64,000 nucleotides of DNA from Rhodopirellula bahusiensis. Its GTDB lineage: Bacteria; Planctomycetota; Planctomycetia; Pirellulales; Pirellulaceae. Made by a program: the position numbers and the translations under genes. Shown in pieces: positions 63,030-64,000 of this stretch. The notes beneath the pieces are model-generated. The model did not search any database. It was not told the origin of the DNA and saw nothing but the letters and a program-made list of their open reading frames with translations. Each line of letters starts with the position of its first letter. The first letter of the stretch is position 1. The stretch is taken from the NCBI RefSeq assembly GCF_002727185.1, contig NZ_NIZW01000015.1, positions 124,001 through 188,000 of the forward strand, in the 5' to 3' direction.

Positions 63030-64000
63030 ATGGCCTGGAACAGCGTTTTAATGGGTATGGCTCTGTTAACCGGTTGCGGTCAATCGGTTACGCAGGACAC
63101 ACCTTCGGACGACCTTTTTTCGACGCAAGCGAGCGAGCCGAAAGATCGGCTGAGCGATGCGAGTGACGCATTCGAAAGCGGCAATTTCGATCACGCATCC
63201 AAATTACTGCGTTCGCTGATGATCGAACGCCCCGATCATCTGGACACCATTTGGTTGGCTGCTCGCGTCGAAGCAGAACGAGGCAATCTGTCGAGATCAT
63301 TGGATCTGGCTGAACTCATCGCCACGTCTGATTCGCATTCGCGGGAACAAGCGATCGACCTGTGCGTGCAGACCGCTTCGAACCTTGAAGACCACCGTCG
63401 CTACGAAAAGGCGCTGCGAAGAAAAATTGCGGTCAACCCAACTCAGCCCGAAGGCTACCATCGATTGTGGCAGCACTTCATGCGGCATGGCCGAACCTTT
63501 GAAGCCGCCCAAGTCGCGGATCTTCTGGTTGATCGTGGGCAGGCAAACTCGCAACAGCTCGAGTCCCTTATCTTTCGAGGGCAGTCAACACCGAGAATTT
63601 CGATCCGTTCCGGTGACGAACAAATCGAGCAACACTTCGAACCGGGACAGGGTCGGGCGAGACACTTTTTTTCGAACAATGACTTTCAATCAGCTCGCGA
63701 AGAATTGGAAGACTCGCTCGCCGAAGACTCGCCCAACCGGCCCGTCAATGTCGCGTCCGCGAAAGCTTTGTTGGGGCGTGTGTTGGCCGAATCACAGGAC
63801 GACGAAGCGTTCTTGAAATGGTACTCCTCCCGATCTTCGTCGTTGGAAACCTACGACGATTATTGGTTCGCGATCGGCAGCTACCACTTCGACCACGGGC
63901 AATATGAATCCGCTGTTCATTGCCTCTTGGAAGCCTTGCGGAGAAACACCGCTGATCTGGTGACCTACCAGCGGATTCGACAATCACTGAAAGCACTTCA
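63030..64000 (+). CDS. TPR-repeat lipoprotein, 3' end missing
   Basis: Open from ATG 63030 through the window end (in-frame ATGs at 62964 and 63051 are alternatives). The opening MAWNSVLMGMALLTGCGQSVT has a lipobox-like TGC. The rest is helical repeats: ASDAFESGNFDHASKLLRSLMIERPDHLDTIWLAARVEAERGNLSRSLDL, YEKALRRKIAVNPTQPEGYHRLWQHFM, FQSAREELEDSLAEDSPNRPV and ISGSYHFDHGQYESAVHCLLEALRRNTADL-like segments, each with tetratricopeptide spacing. It stands after the DUF1559/lipoprotein gene pair and may be part of the same envelope system; the gene is cut by the right edge. Confidence 0.78.
   Translation, partial: MAWNSVLMGMALLTGCGQSVTQDTPSDDLFSTQASEPKDRLSDASDAFESGNFDHASKLLRSLMIERPDHLDTIWLAARVEAERGNLSRSLDLAELIATSDSHSREQAIDLCVQTASNLEDHRRYEKALRRKIAVNPTQPEGYHRLWQHFMRHGRTFEAAQVADLLVDRGQANSQQLESLIFRGQSTPRISIRSGDEQIEQHFEPGQGRARHFFSNNDFQSAREELEDSLAEDSPNRPVNVASAKALLGRVLAESQDDEAFLKWYSSRSSSLETYDDYWFAIGSYHFDHGQYESAVHCLLEALRRNTADLVTYQRIRQSLKAL

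Overview
The window reads as chromosomal DNA of a marine planctomycete of the Rhodopirellula type (Pirellulaceae). This is inferred from the gene families, not from a database match. The markers are DUF1501 with DUF1549/DUF1553, DUF1592 with DUF1552, four DUF1559 proteins with prepilin-like N-termini, DUF1570 next to an SHD1-domain protein, DUF1573, exported Gfo/Idh/MocA proteins, a DapL-type aminotransferase, and many small intergenic hairpin repeats. Gene order is loose, strands alternate often, and several short operons overlap by 4 to 13 bases. No phage, insertion sequence, integrase or CRISPR array was seen.

Layout. 1-7 kb: an exported DUF1501 / cytochrome-like DUF1549-DUF1553 pair (minus), then a DUF6807 protein, a short-chain dehydrogenase and a sialate O-acetylesterase-like enzyme (plus), which fits carbohydrate breakdown. 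7-11 kb: a lipoyl H-protein, thiL, an exported thioredoxin-fold protein and a soluble histidine kinase, all minus, followed by an inverted-repeat element. 11-25 kb is the housekeeping block: dapL-aroC, the primary sigma factor, a GlnE-like adenylyltransferase whose first catalytic site looks damaged, a protein kinase fused to an Hsp70-like region, hemC, hemL, and a FlgM-like anti-sigma factor coupled to a small helical protein. 26-31 kb: a uridyltransferase-only GlmU relative overlapping prs, then a MinD/BY-kinase-like ATPase and a single-pass Pro/Ala-rich partner.

31-46 kb: a small lipoprotein and two tandem DUF1559 proteins with shared or strand-specific terminators, two exported Gfo/Idh/MocA oxidoreductases, a membrane protein, the SHD1/DUF1570 pair, a membrane-anchored SGNH hydrolase, one tRNA with anticodon CAT, and a Lol/MacB-type ABC exporter. 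46-58 kb: a tetraheme lipoprotein with a UshA-like domain, a DUF1573 protein, a polysaccharide pair (Wzy/ligase-like plus WecA/MraY-like) with a GTGA overlap, and a DUF1592/DUF1552 pair. 58-64 kb: two more DUF1559 genes interleaved with small lipoproteins and intergenic hairpins, ending in a TPR lipoprotein cut by the window edge.

The most unusual items are the kinase-Hsp70 fusion with eroded nucleotide-binding motifs, the GlnE-like enzyme with an altered N-terminal site, the Arg-for-Lys Walker A of the BY-kinase-like protein, the SHD1/DUF1570 operon, the repeated DUF1559-hairpin-lipoprotein arrangement, and three kinds of intergenic inverted repeat.
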